Assembly (NCBI GenBank): GCA_947034885.2
Contig: OX344749.2
Location: 10,369,501-10,433,500, forward strand
DNA from: Thuidium tamariscinum
Taxonomy: Eukaryota; Streptophyta; Bryopsida; Hypnales; Thuidiaceae
Reading direction: 5' to 3'
DNA length: 64,000 nt
A program made the position numbers and the translations under genes. Positions 1 through 12,462 of this stretch are shown here, one piece after another. How positions within the stretch are numbered: position 1 is the first letter of the stretch; each line of letters starts with the position of its first letter. The notes under the pieces are model-generated. The model made no database searches, had not been told where the DNA came from, and saw nothing but the letters and a program-made list of their open reading frames with translations.

Positions 1-64
1 AAATTATCCTCATGCACAACAATAGATTTAAAGGAAAATCCATAAATTTTCACAATTTTGTTTC

Positions 65-996
65 TTAACCCCTAAAGGACTGCAATTATGTTTCCATCAA
101 AATTGCTCAAAAACTGTCATTTCTAAGACAACTACCAAATTTCAGAAAAAAAATATTTTTTAACACGTGTAACTATAGGATCTTTTAGTGCACTAGTTTG
201 GGAAGATGTAGAAAAAATTTCAGAAATTTTCGCCATGTAGATTGCAAGATATTAGTATTTGAAGTTACAAAAATCATTTTTTTTCCACTGCGAAAATCTG
301 GGCAGCTGCACTTCAGAAGGTCACATTTGTATGAAAAAATGCTCAAAATGGTTGCAACTCTTTGGAATTATTCTCCAATTCAAGTTGGCTACATGCTTGA
401 TAATTTTCATATCATTTGGAATTGTACAACATGTACAAAAAAATAGTAAGAAGAAAGAAATAGAGAATGATTCAAAATACAAAAATGGTAACAATTTATT
501 TATTGAATTGAAAAATGCCAATCCCAATGGTTCAAATGTTGTAATAAACAATCTACACCCAATGTTTTTATTTTTTCTTAAAAATATTGAAAATTGAGTA
601 AAATAAAGGACTTCAAAGTTTATTTTAGAGAAGAGAATCCATAACTACCCGCAAACTAAAATCCTATATAACTTTTGACTCATTAATCCAAATGGAATGA
701 TTCTAAGCTTTAGATGTATATATAAATCTATAAAACCAATTTCAAATTTTCATTTCCAAAAAAAGTGATTTTTTTTAATCTGCCCAAATTGCCTAAGTTG
801 AGAAACAAACAGTGTTTTATGTAATAACTTTTCAACCATGTAGTCAAAAGTCATGAAAAATTTTGGGCTTTGAAGATACTCCTCGTCTACACCTTCTATT
901 AAAGTTTGGTTCCAAAATATGGAAATCTCTAGCCACACGTACCTGCCCCAAATTGCTGTGTTGCCAAAAAAGGCATGTTGGTCCTTTAGGGGTTAA
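65..996 (+). mobile_element. TTAA-flanked TIR element, family TTAA-1, copy A
   Basis: The left end reads TTAACCCCTAAAGGAC and the right end GTCCTTTAGGGGTTAA, a perfect 16-bp inverted match that includes the TTAA on both sides. The interior is AT-rich and non-coding. It can be followed along most of its length in copies at 11510-12462 and, inverted, at 27201-28136 and 61170-62365. Shared landmarks are a stretch around 290-340 containing GGGCAGCTGCACTTCAG and one near 940-975 containing AAATTGCTGTGTTGCCAAAAA. Short open frames inside it are not conserved between copies, so I read it as a non-autonomous DNA transposon. Confidence 0.8.
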
Positions 997-1296
997 AAGA
1001 AAATTACCATGAAGTTTTAGGATGAAAATTTTATTTGTCCCATGTTAGTCATATAGGTCTTCCTATTTCCAACTAAAGGCTAGTTGCAAGATTGAAAGTC
1101 ATGTAGTTAATGTGCCATATGTGCACCATCAATGATCATTTATTCATTTCTCCTTGCTTAGAAAGAGAACAATCTATACCACTAAATTAAAGGAGGGATT
1201 GGCTCCCATATAGAGAAAGAAAGCTATTACACAAAAATAATGAACGATTTTCATTCATCCCAATTATCAAAACTTCATAAAGAAGATTTGGTTTGG

Positions 1297-1525
1297 TTTA
1301 CCCTGAAGCACTCCAATGTCCATATTCTGGACGAAGAACAAAGGCCTTCAAGGCACTGTTTCATCCAATTAACTTCTAATTTATCAAATCTAACACTTGA
1401 ATCTAGAGAAGACAACCTTCCTTCATGACCAAATTCATTAAATTCTGGTAAATGATATATCTGTACAAAACTATAAGCAAAAATGTGCAAAAATTCAAAA
1501 AAGGATTGAGACGTTTCAAAATTAA
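1297..1525 (+). mobile_element. 229-bp TTAA MITE, family TTAA-2, copy 1 (decayed ends)
   Basis: This copy matches those at 49530-49758 and 53152-53385 and the inverted copy at 62362-62590 over its whole length. The left boundary has decayed from TTAA to TTTA, followed by CCCTGAAGCA. On the right the terminal AGGG is lost but TTAA remains. The 62-residue open frame over it follows the repeat and is not a gene. Confidence 0.8.
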
Positions 1526-2075
1526 TGTCTAATATGTGGTCTTCTTGCACCGTGCCTTAATTGAGATTATTTCAAAGGTAATATAGGAGGTCTATAAAGT
1601 GTTGAGGCTTAAAAAGTGACCTCTAATGCTAAGGTACATTTTGTTTCTTCATTGCACCAAAAATGTAAAAAAAAATGTACAGATTTACAAATGTACAAAT
1701 TTACAAAAAATGTACAAATTGTGTACATTTGAGGAGGTGAATACTTTTAGTGACAATTGCATTTCAACTTCACAAATTCATGAAGCTCCAAAAAATATGA
1801 AACAACCTACATTAGATGCCTATTTCACTTGTCTTTCAAGGAAAATTTACTAAATAAATTATTTTCTTAAATTCAAAGTTTCCCAAATTAATTTCTAGTT
1901 CTTAAATGGGACTCTTACATTATCAACAAACTCCAAAATTTGTAGATGTCCCTAGGATGTTAACTTAAGGAAGTATATTTTGCTACAAAGCTAGGGTATG
2001 GCCTGCCGTCATCTTGCCCAACATGTTGATCTTGTGAAGAGCTCTCTTAAGTGTCAATAACTTAGAATTCACATA
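1526..2075. other. AT-rich intergenic, no gene seen
   Basis: There is no supported coding region. A short run near 1660-1730 repeats a TGTACAAATTTACAAA-like motif about four times imperfectly. Nothing else stands out. Confidence 0.5.
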
Positions 2076-2343
2076 AGGTGGGTACACTTAAAAGCACCAC
2101 AAATTGGTATTGTACCTAGTTGCTATTATAAGACTATTTAGATTTTTATATAGGCTTGTTGGGAAGTGAAAGCATATTCCAATGCACCAAAGAATGCAAC
2201 ATTTGGATACAATATGTAAAAGTTATTAAGGGTTAAAGTTTGTTTCCGAAAGCACCATCTATAATATATGTATCTATATAAGTGATTTTGGTTAAGTGTA
2301 GATGGTGCTTTAAGGTTAGCTATGATTTTGGATGTACCCACCT
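2076..2343 (-). mobile_element. TA-flanked MITE, family AGGT-1, copy 1
   Basis: The left end AGGTGGGTACACTTAAAAGC and the right end (reverse complement AGGTGGGTACATCCAAAATC) form an imperfect TIR with TA on each outer side (2074-2075 and 2344-2345). It aligns end to end, inverted, with the copy at 21749-22024. It also aligns with the outer element at 59987-60788 once that copy's insertion is removed. Confidence 0.8.
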
Positions 2344-2775
2344 TAATTGCAATGTTTATTTCTTATAAATGACAAATTGTTCTTAGTCAACAATTATAAT
2401 CTTTCAATTCAAGAACCTATTGAAAAAAATTGTTATTGTATTATCCACATTATACTCTTAATCCTATAAGGTTGGATTGGTCACCATAGAAATCATCCTT
2501 TGATCCCTTTCTGAATTATATGAAGCATCTACTTTAAATCAAATAGAAGTATTCATTCATTAGAAGAAAAAGTTGTCCTATACAATTAGCCTTCACGACT
2601 ACAAATTGTTCACAATGACTCATTTTGTAGTTGCAAAGGCTAGTTGAATAGGACACATTTTCCTTTTAGAGATTGGAAATCAAATATTGTGCAAAATCTC
2701 TCGTTTTTGAATATAATTCCAACGATGAACAATTGCACTTCTATCTTATATAGAAGGATTTTGCATCATCCATCA

Positions 2776-3262
2776 TACACCTAAGTGTCAAGACTTATTT
2801 GGAAAATTGACAAGTTTGGAAAAATCATCATAAAGTACTATTTGGAAGAATCTTTCAAAATTGAAATGAAAATAAAAATTGTAGAATTTGAGTTGTGGAT
2901 TCTCTCCATATGGTTAGATTTACCAATGCTATCACCAATATTTTTCTAGAAATTAAAAAAGGAAAAATTCAAAATTCCTTCTAAATTCAATTTCAAGCAA
3001 AATATTATCATTTTTCAAATAAATTTTGTTATAATGGATTTGAAATGAGGTTTTTGTAACATGGTGATTATTTGGAGTTTATGTGTTATTTGATTCACAT
3101 TTATAATTTAAAAAAATATATACTTTGATAACATCAAATCCAACTCTTGAATAGGACAACAACTTCTTAAAGTATCTCTAAAAATTAGGATGACTTTCTT
3201 CCAAGCTATAATGAAAAAGAAATTTCAATTTCAATTTGTACATTATCTAGAAAGTAGTTGTT
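2776..3262 (+). repeat. Dispersed repeat, family TTAA-R (copy 1, partial)
   Basis: The sequence shares long colinear stretches with 17170-17750, 50286-51108 and (inverted) 56819-57381. Examples are the blocks around ATCATCATAAAGTACTATTT, GGTTAGATTTACCAATGC and GGATTTGAAATGAGGTT. The outer ends of this copy have decayed, and the other copies show TTAA-like borders. It is non-coding. Confidence 0.65.
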
Positions 3263-3464
3263 GGCAAGCTCTAGTGTTAATGTATGTTTATAGTGGCATT
3301 ACATAGTTTAAGACCTTATAGGTGCTTTATTTATGAGTTTGAAAATTTGCTACTACAACACCCTATCAAATCTATATTTTAAAAGTGCTATTGCTTAGAT
3401 AAAATGAGACCAGCCCATTAATACTTAACTCCTAAAGAACTAGGTCCTCAAATTTTGAAGATCA

Positions 3465-4554
3465 GGGTGAATGCAAGAAACACTTGTACTATTTGTTGTG
3501 TTTTGTTACACCCTAGTTTTTTCTTTTTCTTTTAGCCATAACTTTTGTGTTTTACCTTCAAATGACTCAAAATTTATAGGGAAGCTACTCATAGATATTA
3601 TGTATCTAAAATGAATTTTGGATATTTTTTAAAAATAATTTATTATTTTAAAATAGCCCCGAAAATTTCTCACAATACTTGATTTAAGGGTTTTTAGCAC
3701 CCCGTTTCTCAAGAAAAACGGATTTTGATCTAAAATTTGGAGAGGATGGTCTCTTAATAGACTTATAGCTACTGTCTAAAGTAATTCTAAAAATAATTAT
3801 TTTTAAGTGTTGTAGAAGTCCACAAAGAGAGCTTCATTCTGCATTTTTTTCCAAAGGTATAAAACATTATTTTGGAGAGTTTTTTGGTCAAATCTCATCA
3901 CCAAAAAGTTTTTCAAGTTTTTTATTTTTGTGTATTTTTCAAAAAAATAATACTATTTTTAACAAATTAAAATGTCACAAGTTGTATTTTCTTCACCGGA
4001 ATTTTGGACATAGAATTCTCATAAAATTCCGGTGAAGAAAATACAACTTGTGACATTTTAATTTGTTAAAAATAGTTTGTTTTTTTTGAAAAATACACAA
4101 AAATACAAAACTTGAAAAAACTTTTTGGTGATGAGATTTGATCAAAAAAATCTCCAAAATAATGTTTATACCTTTGGAAAAAAATGCAGAATGAAGCTCT
4201 CTTTGTGGACTTCTACAACACTTAAAAATAATTATTTTTAGAATTCCTTTGGCCAGTAGCTATAAGTCTACTAGGAGACCATGCTCTCTAAATTTTAGGT
4301 CAAAATTCGTTTTCTTGGAAATAAATGGTGCTAAAAAACCCTAAATTGAGTACTGTGAGAAATTCTCGGGGCTATTTTAAAATAATAAATTATTTTTAAG
4401 AAATCCCCAAAATTCATTTTAGATATATAATAGCTATGAGTAGCTTCCCTATAAATTTTGAGTCATTTGGAGCTAAAACACAAAAGTTATGGCTAAAAGA
4501 AAAAGAAAAAACTAGGGTGTGACAAAAGGCTTTAAGTGTTTCTTGCATTCACCC
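3465..4554. repeat. ~1.1-kb foldback (large inverted repeat)
   Basis: The left arm, 3465-4005, is the near-perfect reverse complement of the right arm, 4023-4554, around a spacer of about 17 bp. The inner arm ends are TTCACCGGAATTTT and AAAATTCCGGTGAA. The outer ends are GGGTGAATGCAAGAAACAC and GTGTTTCTTGCATTCACCC. Arm identity is high throughout, with scattered substitutions and short indels. The outer motif TTGCAAGAAACACC also terminates the element at 40961-41679, so this may be a foldback derivative of that family. If transcribed it would form a hairpin about 540 bp long. I see no coding potential. Confidence 0.9.
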
Positions 4555-6630
4555 CATCAAATGAATACAAATACATCCTCAAGACACATAAATGCAATAT
4601 GTCATCCATCAATTTTTACAAAGACTTGTGTCTTAGTTCTTTAACATTTGTATGGTACAATTTTTTTGGGCTTTGCTTTCCAAATAATCTATTATTGAAT
4701 AAATACTCATAGATTTGGCCTCAAAAAGTTACCTTTTCAATTGAATAAAAAGATGCCTAAAACAAACTTAAACAAAAGAAATAAAAATAAAAAACTTCAA
4801 AAATTATTATGATTAGAATAAACATTTTGAACTTAAAGAAAATAAATTCTTAAGAAAATCACATATATTCAATCTACAATTGATTTTAGAAGAATTTTCT
4901 AATTTTTTTCTTTAAACTATATTGGAAATATTGAATTTTATACTAGTTGATCTACCATATGGATATGATCTATGGATCATACTTTACAACTATTGTTTTG
5001 GAGCCATTGTTAAATTATTATTCTAAGTTATATTTTATTATACATCTTAATTATTTTGGAAATCTATTCATACCTCTAGTCTTTTAGGGCCTTAGGGATA
5101 AGGATCAAATCAAACATCAGAATACCTAAGATTCAATTATAAGCCATAGAATGAACAATGGAGAGGAAAGAAAAAAATGGCATGATTAATTTTTATTCCA
5201 CACATTGTACTTTTTGTTAACACATGATTTTGTATTAAATATATATTTATTTTAGTATGAGTAGTGCCACCATGATTGCTACAACAATCCTACAACATAT
5301 GAAACATTAGTTTGATATAATTGAATTGTAAGCATTAAAACTTGTGGTGTTTTTAAACCCCAAACTATTGTAATACTATTGTATTTTGTTGTTGTTTCCC
5401 TCAAAACTATTAAAAAATGAATCCAAAAAATGAATCAATATTCTTTTTCTACCCTCATTGTCTACTCAATAATACTCCAAAGATGACCAAAATTATGTAA
5501 GCCATGTAGATATGGGCATCACTTCCCTCAAAAGTTGCCTCATTGCAAGCACATTTTGATCAAGGATGAGAGGACATTAAGCATCCTTGATCAAAGGTGC
5601 TCAATATATCTCTTTGGTTCCCAAATTGTTCCGAGACTTGTTTTTGTCACATTGAATTCTAATACCAACTATTACTCCTCAAATTTGCATGCATGACTTT
5701 GATGGCTATGAGGTAGGCAAGCTTATCACCACCTTGATTTGCAACTTGATTTATAGTTGAAAATCTTAAGGCCAATTCCAAGAGGGGAGCATATTTTTTA
5801 GAGGTGTGCATTTGTTTCATAAATCAAATCCAAGTGGAATTATAATTTTTTGAATAATGTTTTCATTTTTGCGAATTTTTAAATGATCTATCTTGAAATT
5901 ACAAAACCACCCATGGAGTGGAGTCATGAACATCCTACAAATAATCCATAACCATTTTTCTATATATCTATTAGAACTTAAGTATTCACCAATAAAGGAT
6001 TGACATAATCCCCTTTTTGGCAATAATACATTGATTTTGTCATGAAATGAATGGATTTGACCTTTGTAGTATAATTGGGGCCAAAAGTAGGATGAAAAAA
6101 ATAGGCAATTGACAAAAACGGATTGAATCTATCCTATTGCAAAGTTGAACTCCTCACCAATTGCCATATCCAAATTGCCTTGGCTCCTTTTGTTTCTTGA
6201 TGGAAAGTTTAGGTATATTATTTTGTCTAGGTTGTGGAAAGTTTAGGTTTATTATCTAATTCCCCCTATAAAATCCAATTTAAAAAAAACCAAGTGCAAT
6301 TTTTTCATCATGTGATCAATTATTCTAAAATTACATTTCTACAAAATTTATGTGGAAAGCATCAATTCCTTAAAAGTCTTTAGAACATCATGTCAAAAAT
6401 TGGAGTTGTAGGAGCCTATTTAAACTTTGTTTTTTCTCTTGAAGAGACTTTGTAACTTTAGAGGTCAAAATTTAAGATAGATACTCATTTAAAGATGAAC
6501 ATTTCATGTACTCAAAAGTTTGAGTGTAGTTTTAGAAGTCTATTAGTTTAATTTGAAAATCATAAAAAAAATTTATGATATCTAAGAAAAATATTAGAAT
6601 GTTTTTTTTAATTCTTTAAGTTATTATGGT
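4555..6630. other. AT-rich intergenic, no gene seen
   Basis: I read about 2 kb on both strands without finding a supported gene, RNA or repeat boundary. A 68-residue minus-strand frame at 5817-6023 has no recognisable features and low-complexity composition. Confidence 0.5.
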
Positions 6631-7655
6631 AAGACCAATACAACCCCCAAAGGACATTTATATTGATCCCTAAAGGAGGGGGTTTCACAAAAAATAAATC
6701 TTAAACATAATTGCTACTTTCTAGGGCATTGAGCATAATTGAAATATAAAAATGTTTTCTAAACTTTTAACCATCCAAAGTTGTACTACCCCTAGGAATG
6801 CATGGAAAATTTTGTAGGGCATTTGAACAATTGTATAGATTGTGAAATTGTAATATTTTGAATTAGAAAAAAAAAATTTAGACCTCGCTCAAGGAGGTCA
6901 ATATAGTTTGAGTCAACTTTGTCAAAAAGAGGAATTATTCAACTTTGGAAATTAGGACCAATGGATAGGTAGTTATATTAGTTACTTACATGTTAATTTT
7001 CAAAGATAATCAAGGTATCTTATAGACCCAAAATCATCTTATATCCATAAGATGTCAAGAAAACAACAACTATATGAATAAGATTTCAATTTTGGGAGAA
7101 GAACTAATTTTTTTGAAAAATCAAAATTCCAACGGTCAATACAATATACATTTTAAAAATTTAAATGAAGATTAAAAAAGAAATCATGAATTTACAAGAA
7201 TTTGAGCTCTAAATATAAAATTGTTCTAAAATTACCACTTTAAGTGCATTGGGTGAAAATTGGAAAAAAGATTTTTATTTATTTTTTCATTTTCCTATAC
7301 TATTATGAGAGTTTGGAATTTTTTTTCCCCTTTGTGATTCATAGATTGTAAGATACTATGAGCATTCAAAGTTAATTAAAGAATTCACAGATAAATTGAA
7401 TGCTTGCCTAATTGCTTACTTTCTCTATTAGTAAGCTACCTAAGCTACTTGTAAGATTTTGAGCCTGATTACCTTGATAACTTGTGATTAGGCATCCAAT
7501 TAGGACAATAATTGCATCTTTACAATGCTAATTTAAGACTGCATGATTGGAAAAATTTCCCTTTCATCCATTCAAAGATGATTTTAAGTTATATGAACCT
7601 ATCCAAGCCTTCAACTGCCTCAAGAGAATTTATTGTCCTTTAGAGATTAACAATA
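6630..7655 (+). repeat. ~1.1-kb dispersed repeat, family L, copy 1
   Basis: Diverged but colinear similarity links this block to 14640-15690 and 43090-44120. Shared anchors are GGTCAATATAGTTTGA followed by TCAACTTTGT, a block on counting-type text CATTGAATGAAATTGAAAT, and GATTGCAAGATA-like text before the end. The right end, GTCCTTTAGAGATTAA (7638-7653), resembles the TTAA-1 terminus, so it may be an older and longer relative. Boundaries are approximate. Confidence 0.5.
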
Positions 7656-9780
7656 AGTTACCAAATACTTCTAATTTTTCAATTTATAAATATATACTCA
7701 TCAAAAAACAAGAAGCACATTTGAATGTTATTTCCAAAATATCTTTTTTGGGATTCAAATTATTCCTCTATCTACTTTCCAATAAAATTTGATTTCAACC
7801 TATAATTATGAGCTTTGTTTAATAATGACTACAAGTTTTAACGGTCACAAATTTTCAACTCAAATAACATATGAAATGACTTCTTAGTATAGGTTGAAAA
7901 ATGAGCTAAAATGGCATTTTTTTGGATTAAAAAAAATTAGACAATTTTTTCTTATATAATATAGAGGATTGAATGTTATTTCCAACTACATAATGTATCT
8001 ATTTTACTTCACAATTTTGTAAATAATTATTTTTAGCAAACAAAAATATTAATTATCCAAAAGATAAACTTTTGAAGTAGAAAATATATTTGCATTTGTT
8101 ATTTTTTTAGTTTAATATTTATGATATAACATAGGGCATCTAAAATTTGAATGCTTGTAATTTATAATAAGCACTTTAGGTGACCTCTTTGAATATATAT
8201 TCGTTTATCATGTCTTTTATATGATTTCCTTACTCCAATTCATGACTTTGAAATTAAAGTACACATTGAATTTTATCTAAAAGCAATCAAAAAGTATTAT
8301 AGCTTTTAAGCATTAAAGTTGATATTTCAAAGTAAATCAACATTGATGTTCTTATCCTATCCAAAGTTGCATTATGTTTAATTCCTAAAGTTGTCAAGTG
8401 GCTTTTGCAACTACCTTATAGAAAATTCATAATGTAAATGTCACTAATAGTCTATGAACAACAAAGAGACCTCAAATGATTTTTCCATTGAATTTGATCA
8501 AGAATTCATTAAGTGTGAAAATTTTGGTAGATTTTTGAAAATAGATAAGGTACTTCTGGAAGTCACTTTATATTTTTATATCTTTTTATTCACACCTCAA
8601 GGTGATTTGAAAAAAAAATACACATCAAAATCATGATGATGTGTATCCATGGAAAAAAAAATATTGGATCACTTTTCGACGTTCTAGTTTCAATATTCTG
8701 ATTTCATTGTATATTCAAAGTATTGCCTAACGAAACATCTTTCAATGATCTTATCAACAGAGACATTTCTTAGAAATTGTGCAATTTTATTGATATTTTT
8801 TTTCCGTAAGAATATCACATAAGTTTTCTTTCATTTCAATGGTGGCAATCATCAAAATTATTCTACATGAATAAAGAACTATGTTTGTTTCAAGAGTTAG
8901 TCAAGAAAAGGCAAGAACTATGCTCAAGCAACCAAAGTCCTTTAGGGGTTGATATAGAAAACTCAAAAGAACAAAAGCAATGTATAGTCTATCTCTTTTG
9001 GGCAAAAGATTCTTCAAAGATTGGTGTACTATGTCCACATCATGCACTTTGCTAAAAACACTAATTTTAAAACCAATTAAAAAATTACATAGCATTAGCA
9101 CATTTAGAGATATACTTAGGACATAGAATTATAAAATAAACCATGTATAATTATCAAGTATAATGTGACCATAGATTCAATTTTTTATTTATTTTTAAAA
9201 TCCATCTTCATGATTTTTGAATTTCAAAACATTTATGAAGGTTTGTAATACTAGATTTATCATACAAACATAGATTTCAAACAAACTTTGATTGGGTAAG
9301 AAATCCCCATTTTAATCTTAAATCTTAAGAATTTATCGAATTTCTCCCTTTTAAAATTTCAATCCCAAACAAAGTCAAGAAAAGAATTTCACAACTTTTT
9401 CTTTAAAGTAAATAAAAATTGAAATAAACACTAAATATACTAATTTAATTTATTTAAACATGAACAAGTGTCTAAAAGAACTATTGTAGTTTTCTTGGAG
9501 GTTGTTTACTTTTATAAGTTTTAAATTTACAAGAAAATTATAGCACAAATCAACAACCTTTTATTTTATTTTATGAAATTTAGAATGCACCTCTGCACTA
9601 GGATACATTTACCCTGTAAATGCCCAAATCCACTCATTTGTAATACTCTTTTTTTTACATGTTTGGCACTTTTGAGATAATTGTAATTATTATAAATTTT
9701 CACTATGACTACAACAATGAAGTAACTGATTGATCTTTGAAAATCACACACCGTTCATCTTAGCAAGATTTAATTTGAGC
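7656..9780. other. AT-rich intergenic, no gene seen
   Basis: Frames of 60-66 residues at 8454-8636 and 8867-9055 have no recognisable domain, no splice-supported extension and no copy elsewhere in the window. I do not call them genes. Confidence 0.5.
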
Positions 9781-9784
9781 CGTC

Positions 9785-9960
9785 CAAATGTGGTATACAA
9801 TACTGATATTGTACGTATATGATATGTATACGATATTGAATATAGATATGGTAGAGAAATGGTAGAAAGTACGTCTAAATAAGTGGATAGAGATAAGGAG
9901 GTTGAGCATATATGGATACGGATACGGTAGGGAATATGGGATACAGGAGACATAATTACT
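9785..9960. repeat. Degenerate GATA/GATACG-rich low-complexity tract
   Basis: The tract is an irregular array of TATGGATAC, GATATGG and GATACG words. Related tracts lie at 10340-10510 and, as the complement, at 58090-58250 and 59160-59390. No fixed period is visible, so it is an eroded minisatellite or simple-sequence region. Confidence 0.6.
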
Positions 9961-10125
9961 CCATATTCATTGTCATATAAACTGGTTCTGAAATTTATAA
10001 AGAGGGGGTGGGAGGGGAGGACTGATTAGGGTGTAAATCGTTTTAATTAACTAATTTTTATTTATTTATTTTTTGTAAACCTGGGGGAGGAGTCTGGAAC
10101 TTTGGGAGAATTTTTTTTAAATATT

Positions 10126-10199
10126 TTTAAATTTAGGTACACTGTCTTTTGGGTGGAAGTGGCACATCTCACTATCCACTCAAAAGACAGGGTACACTT
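10126..10199. repeat. Small hairpin-like inverted repeat
   Basis: The arms ACTGTCTTTTGGGTGG and CCACTCAAAAGACAG are near reverse complements and enclose about 25 bp. The flanks GGTACAC and GGGTACAC look like a related outer motif. A rearranged relative lies at 58960-59015 (GTCTTTTGAGTGGAT and ACCCAAAAGATAGTG). It is probably a very short MITE. Confidence 0.5.
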
Positions 10200-10951
10200 A
10201 CAAGCTACTCCGGAGTACAAAATTTGAGGTAATACTGAAATTTTAAACTGTAGCTTGATTAAATTTAGTAAGACTTATCCTATGAAGTCAAAAGGGACAA
10301 CTCCCCAATTGTTTAAAAATAATTTCACCCATCCCCTTCAAAAGATATTTTTTTATACCCCCTGTGGATATAAATATATGGAAATTTTGTACGAATACTA
10401 ATGTTTGGATATGGGTATGACACATAGCCGTACACTATATGTTATTTACACGGATATGGGCACATGGATACAATATATGGATAATGATATATAGTCACAT
10501 ATCCCTTATCAAATATTATCATACTTGTGTTTAAAAAGATACTACCTCCATCCCACTAAAAAGTTCCAAAAATATTCTTCTTCAAAGATTAACTATAATT
10601 TCAATCATAGTGCTACAAATACATGCATTCAAGAACAAGTGAACCATCCTTTAGCAATGTTCACAAAACTGGCTAAATTTGGCTCCATTGCTACTAAAAA
10701 CTTTTAGTAGCTAAATCTCTATAGGAACAAATCTTTGAAAAAATTAAATTTTAGCTAAGATTATTACAACCAATAGAATTTGATAGCCAATTTGTTACTT
10801 ACTCTATATTGGAATTAGCATCTCTGTAGTTAGTTATGGGTATTAGTACCCCCCATTATCCTTTACAACTTGTAAAATCCTTTCTTTTCTAATTTTGGAA
10901 ATGCCACTTTCTCTCAAGATAGCCAAAGTTGATGCTTATTTATCTTGAAGG

Positions 10952-11035
10952 TAGCAAATTGCACTAAATCCCCTAAACTAGATAGCATATTACACTAAAT
11001 TCTATAAACTAGTTTTGGGACCACTATCCCTTAGA
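10952..11035 (+). repeat. Two-unit repeat also present after the NPF stop codon
   Basis: Two adjacent imperfect units of about 30 bp contain TTGCACTAAAT then CCCCTAAACTAG, and TTACACTAAAT then TCTATAAACTAG. The same two-unit block is at 25756-25830, just after the NPF stop codon. It is followed by GTT(C)TGGGA(C/T)CACT in both places. Confidence 0.7.
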
Positions 11036-11509
11036 TCTATGCAAGATCTTTAGGTTAGGTGTTGTTGTTTAGGCACCAGAAATTTATGTAGAAAGTGTGA
11101 TATTTTGAGCATATTTTGTAAGTGATGCCAGCTCTATCATTTTAGATGATTTAAGATGTTGTGACAACAATGGGATTTTAAAAACATGTTCCGCAACCTA
11201 AATATTCCCCCCAAAAGAACCTAGCTCACTTTATGATCAAATTTTCATAGCATTGAAGTGATCACTAAATGCATTGTCAACACTATTGAATGAAAAAGTA
11301 ATTAGGACAAAGTGCCTCATATAGGCAAGACCAAACCGGGGACCAAACTTACAAGGCTAGAGGAATGCTCCAAGACTATTTTACTTGCCCCCATGAGGTT
11401 GTTCAACACAACAAATACATACTAAATGGTTGAAATTTTAAAATGGAGATTTTTAGTGGGATGGAGGTAGTATAAGATTTGGGAGATAATGAAAAAAATA
11501 TTTTCATTT
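11036..11509. other. AT-rich intergenic, no gene seen
   Basis: No gene, RNA or clear element boundary was found here. Confidence 0.5.
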
Positions 11510-12462
11510 TTAACCCCTAAATGTATTTGACTATGTTTTGCCGAAAACACTCCAAAACTGCCACTTCTAGTACAAGACCAAAATCTTTTTTTAAAAATAT
11601 CTTAAGACAAATGTAACCGTAGGATCTTATAGTAAACTAGTTTGAAAAATATGTGGAAAAAATTTCAGAAATTTCCATCGTATAGATTGCAAGATAATAG
11701 TGTTTGAATTGTCAAAAATGCTTTTTTTGTCCCTGCGAAAATCCGGGCAGCTGCACTTCAGTAGCTCACTTTTGTATGAAAAAAAGTCCAAAATGGTTGT
11801 TACTCTTTTGATTCATTCTTTTAGTCAAATTAGCTACATGCCTAAAAAATTTCAAATCATTTGGAGTTATAGAACGTGTAGAACACAATTAGTAAGTAGG
11901 AAGAGGTAGAAAATGAATCAAAATATTAAAATAGTAATAATTAATTTTTGAAATTGAAAATTTCCAATTCCAATGGTTGTAATGTTGTAATAGACAATCT
12001 TCAACTAATGTGTTTATTTTTTTTCAAAAACATTAAAAATTGAGTAAAATAATGGACTTCAAAGTTTATTTTGGAGTAGAGATTCCATAACTTCCTACAA
12101 ACTACCTTCAAACTAAAACTCCCATAACTTTCATTTCACAAATCAAAATGGAATAATTAAAAGCTTTTCAAGTAGATAAAAATCTAAAGAACAAATTTCA
12201 AATTTCAAATTTTAGAAAAAGTGATTTTTGAAGAAGTTTTTTCAGCTACCCGGTCTGCCCGCCGAGCAAAAGAAATCACATATCATGCAATAACTTTTTA
12301 TTCATGTTGTCAAAAGTTATGAAAATTTTTGGGCCTTAAAGCTACTCCTTGGACACACGTTGTGTGAAAATTTCAAAAAATAAAAATAAAAACTCCATTC
12401 GTAGTGAGCTGCCCAAAATTGCTATGTTGCCAAAAAACACAGTTTGGGCGTTTAGGGGTTAA
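11510..12462 (+). mobile_element. TTAA-flanked TIR element, family TTAA-1, copy B
   Basis: The ends are TTAACCCCTAAA and TTTAGGGGTTAA. The interior follows copy A (65-996) in the same orientation, including the GGGCAGCTGCACTTCAG block at about 11746-11762. It carries a GC-richer patch at 12246-12270 (GGTCTGCCCGCCGAGC) that also appears, inverted, in copy E near 61347. The frame at 11700-11909 follows the repeat and is not a gene. Confidence 0.8.

Noticed and set aside
1240..1428. Short frame whose peptide (HILDEEQR-type) recurs near 53200
   Set aside because: The similarity comes from the TTAA-2 MITE, whose copies are alike at the DNA level. The frame is broken in other copies.
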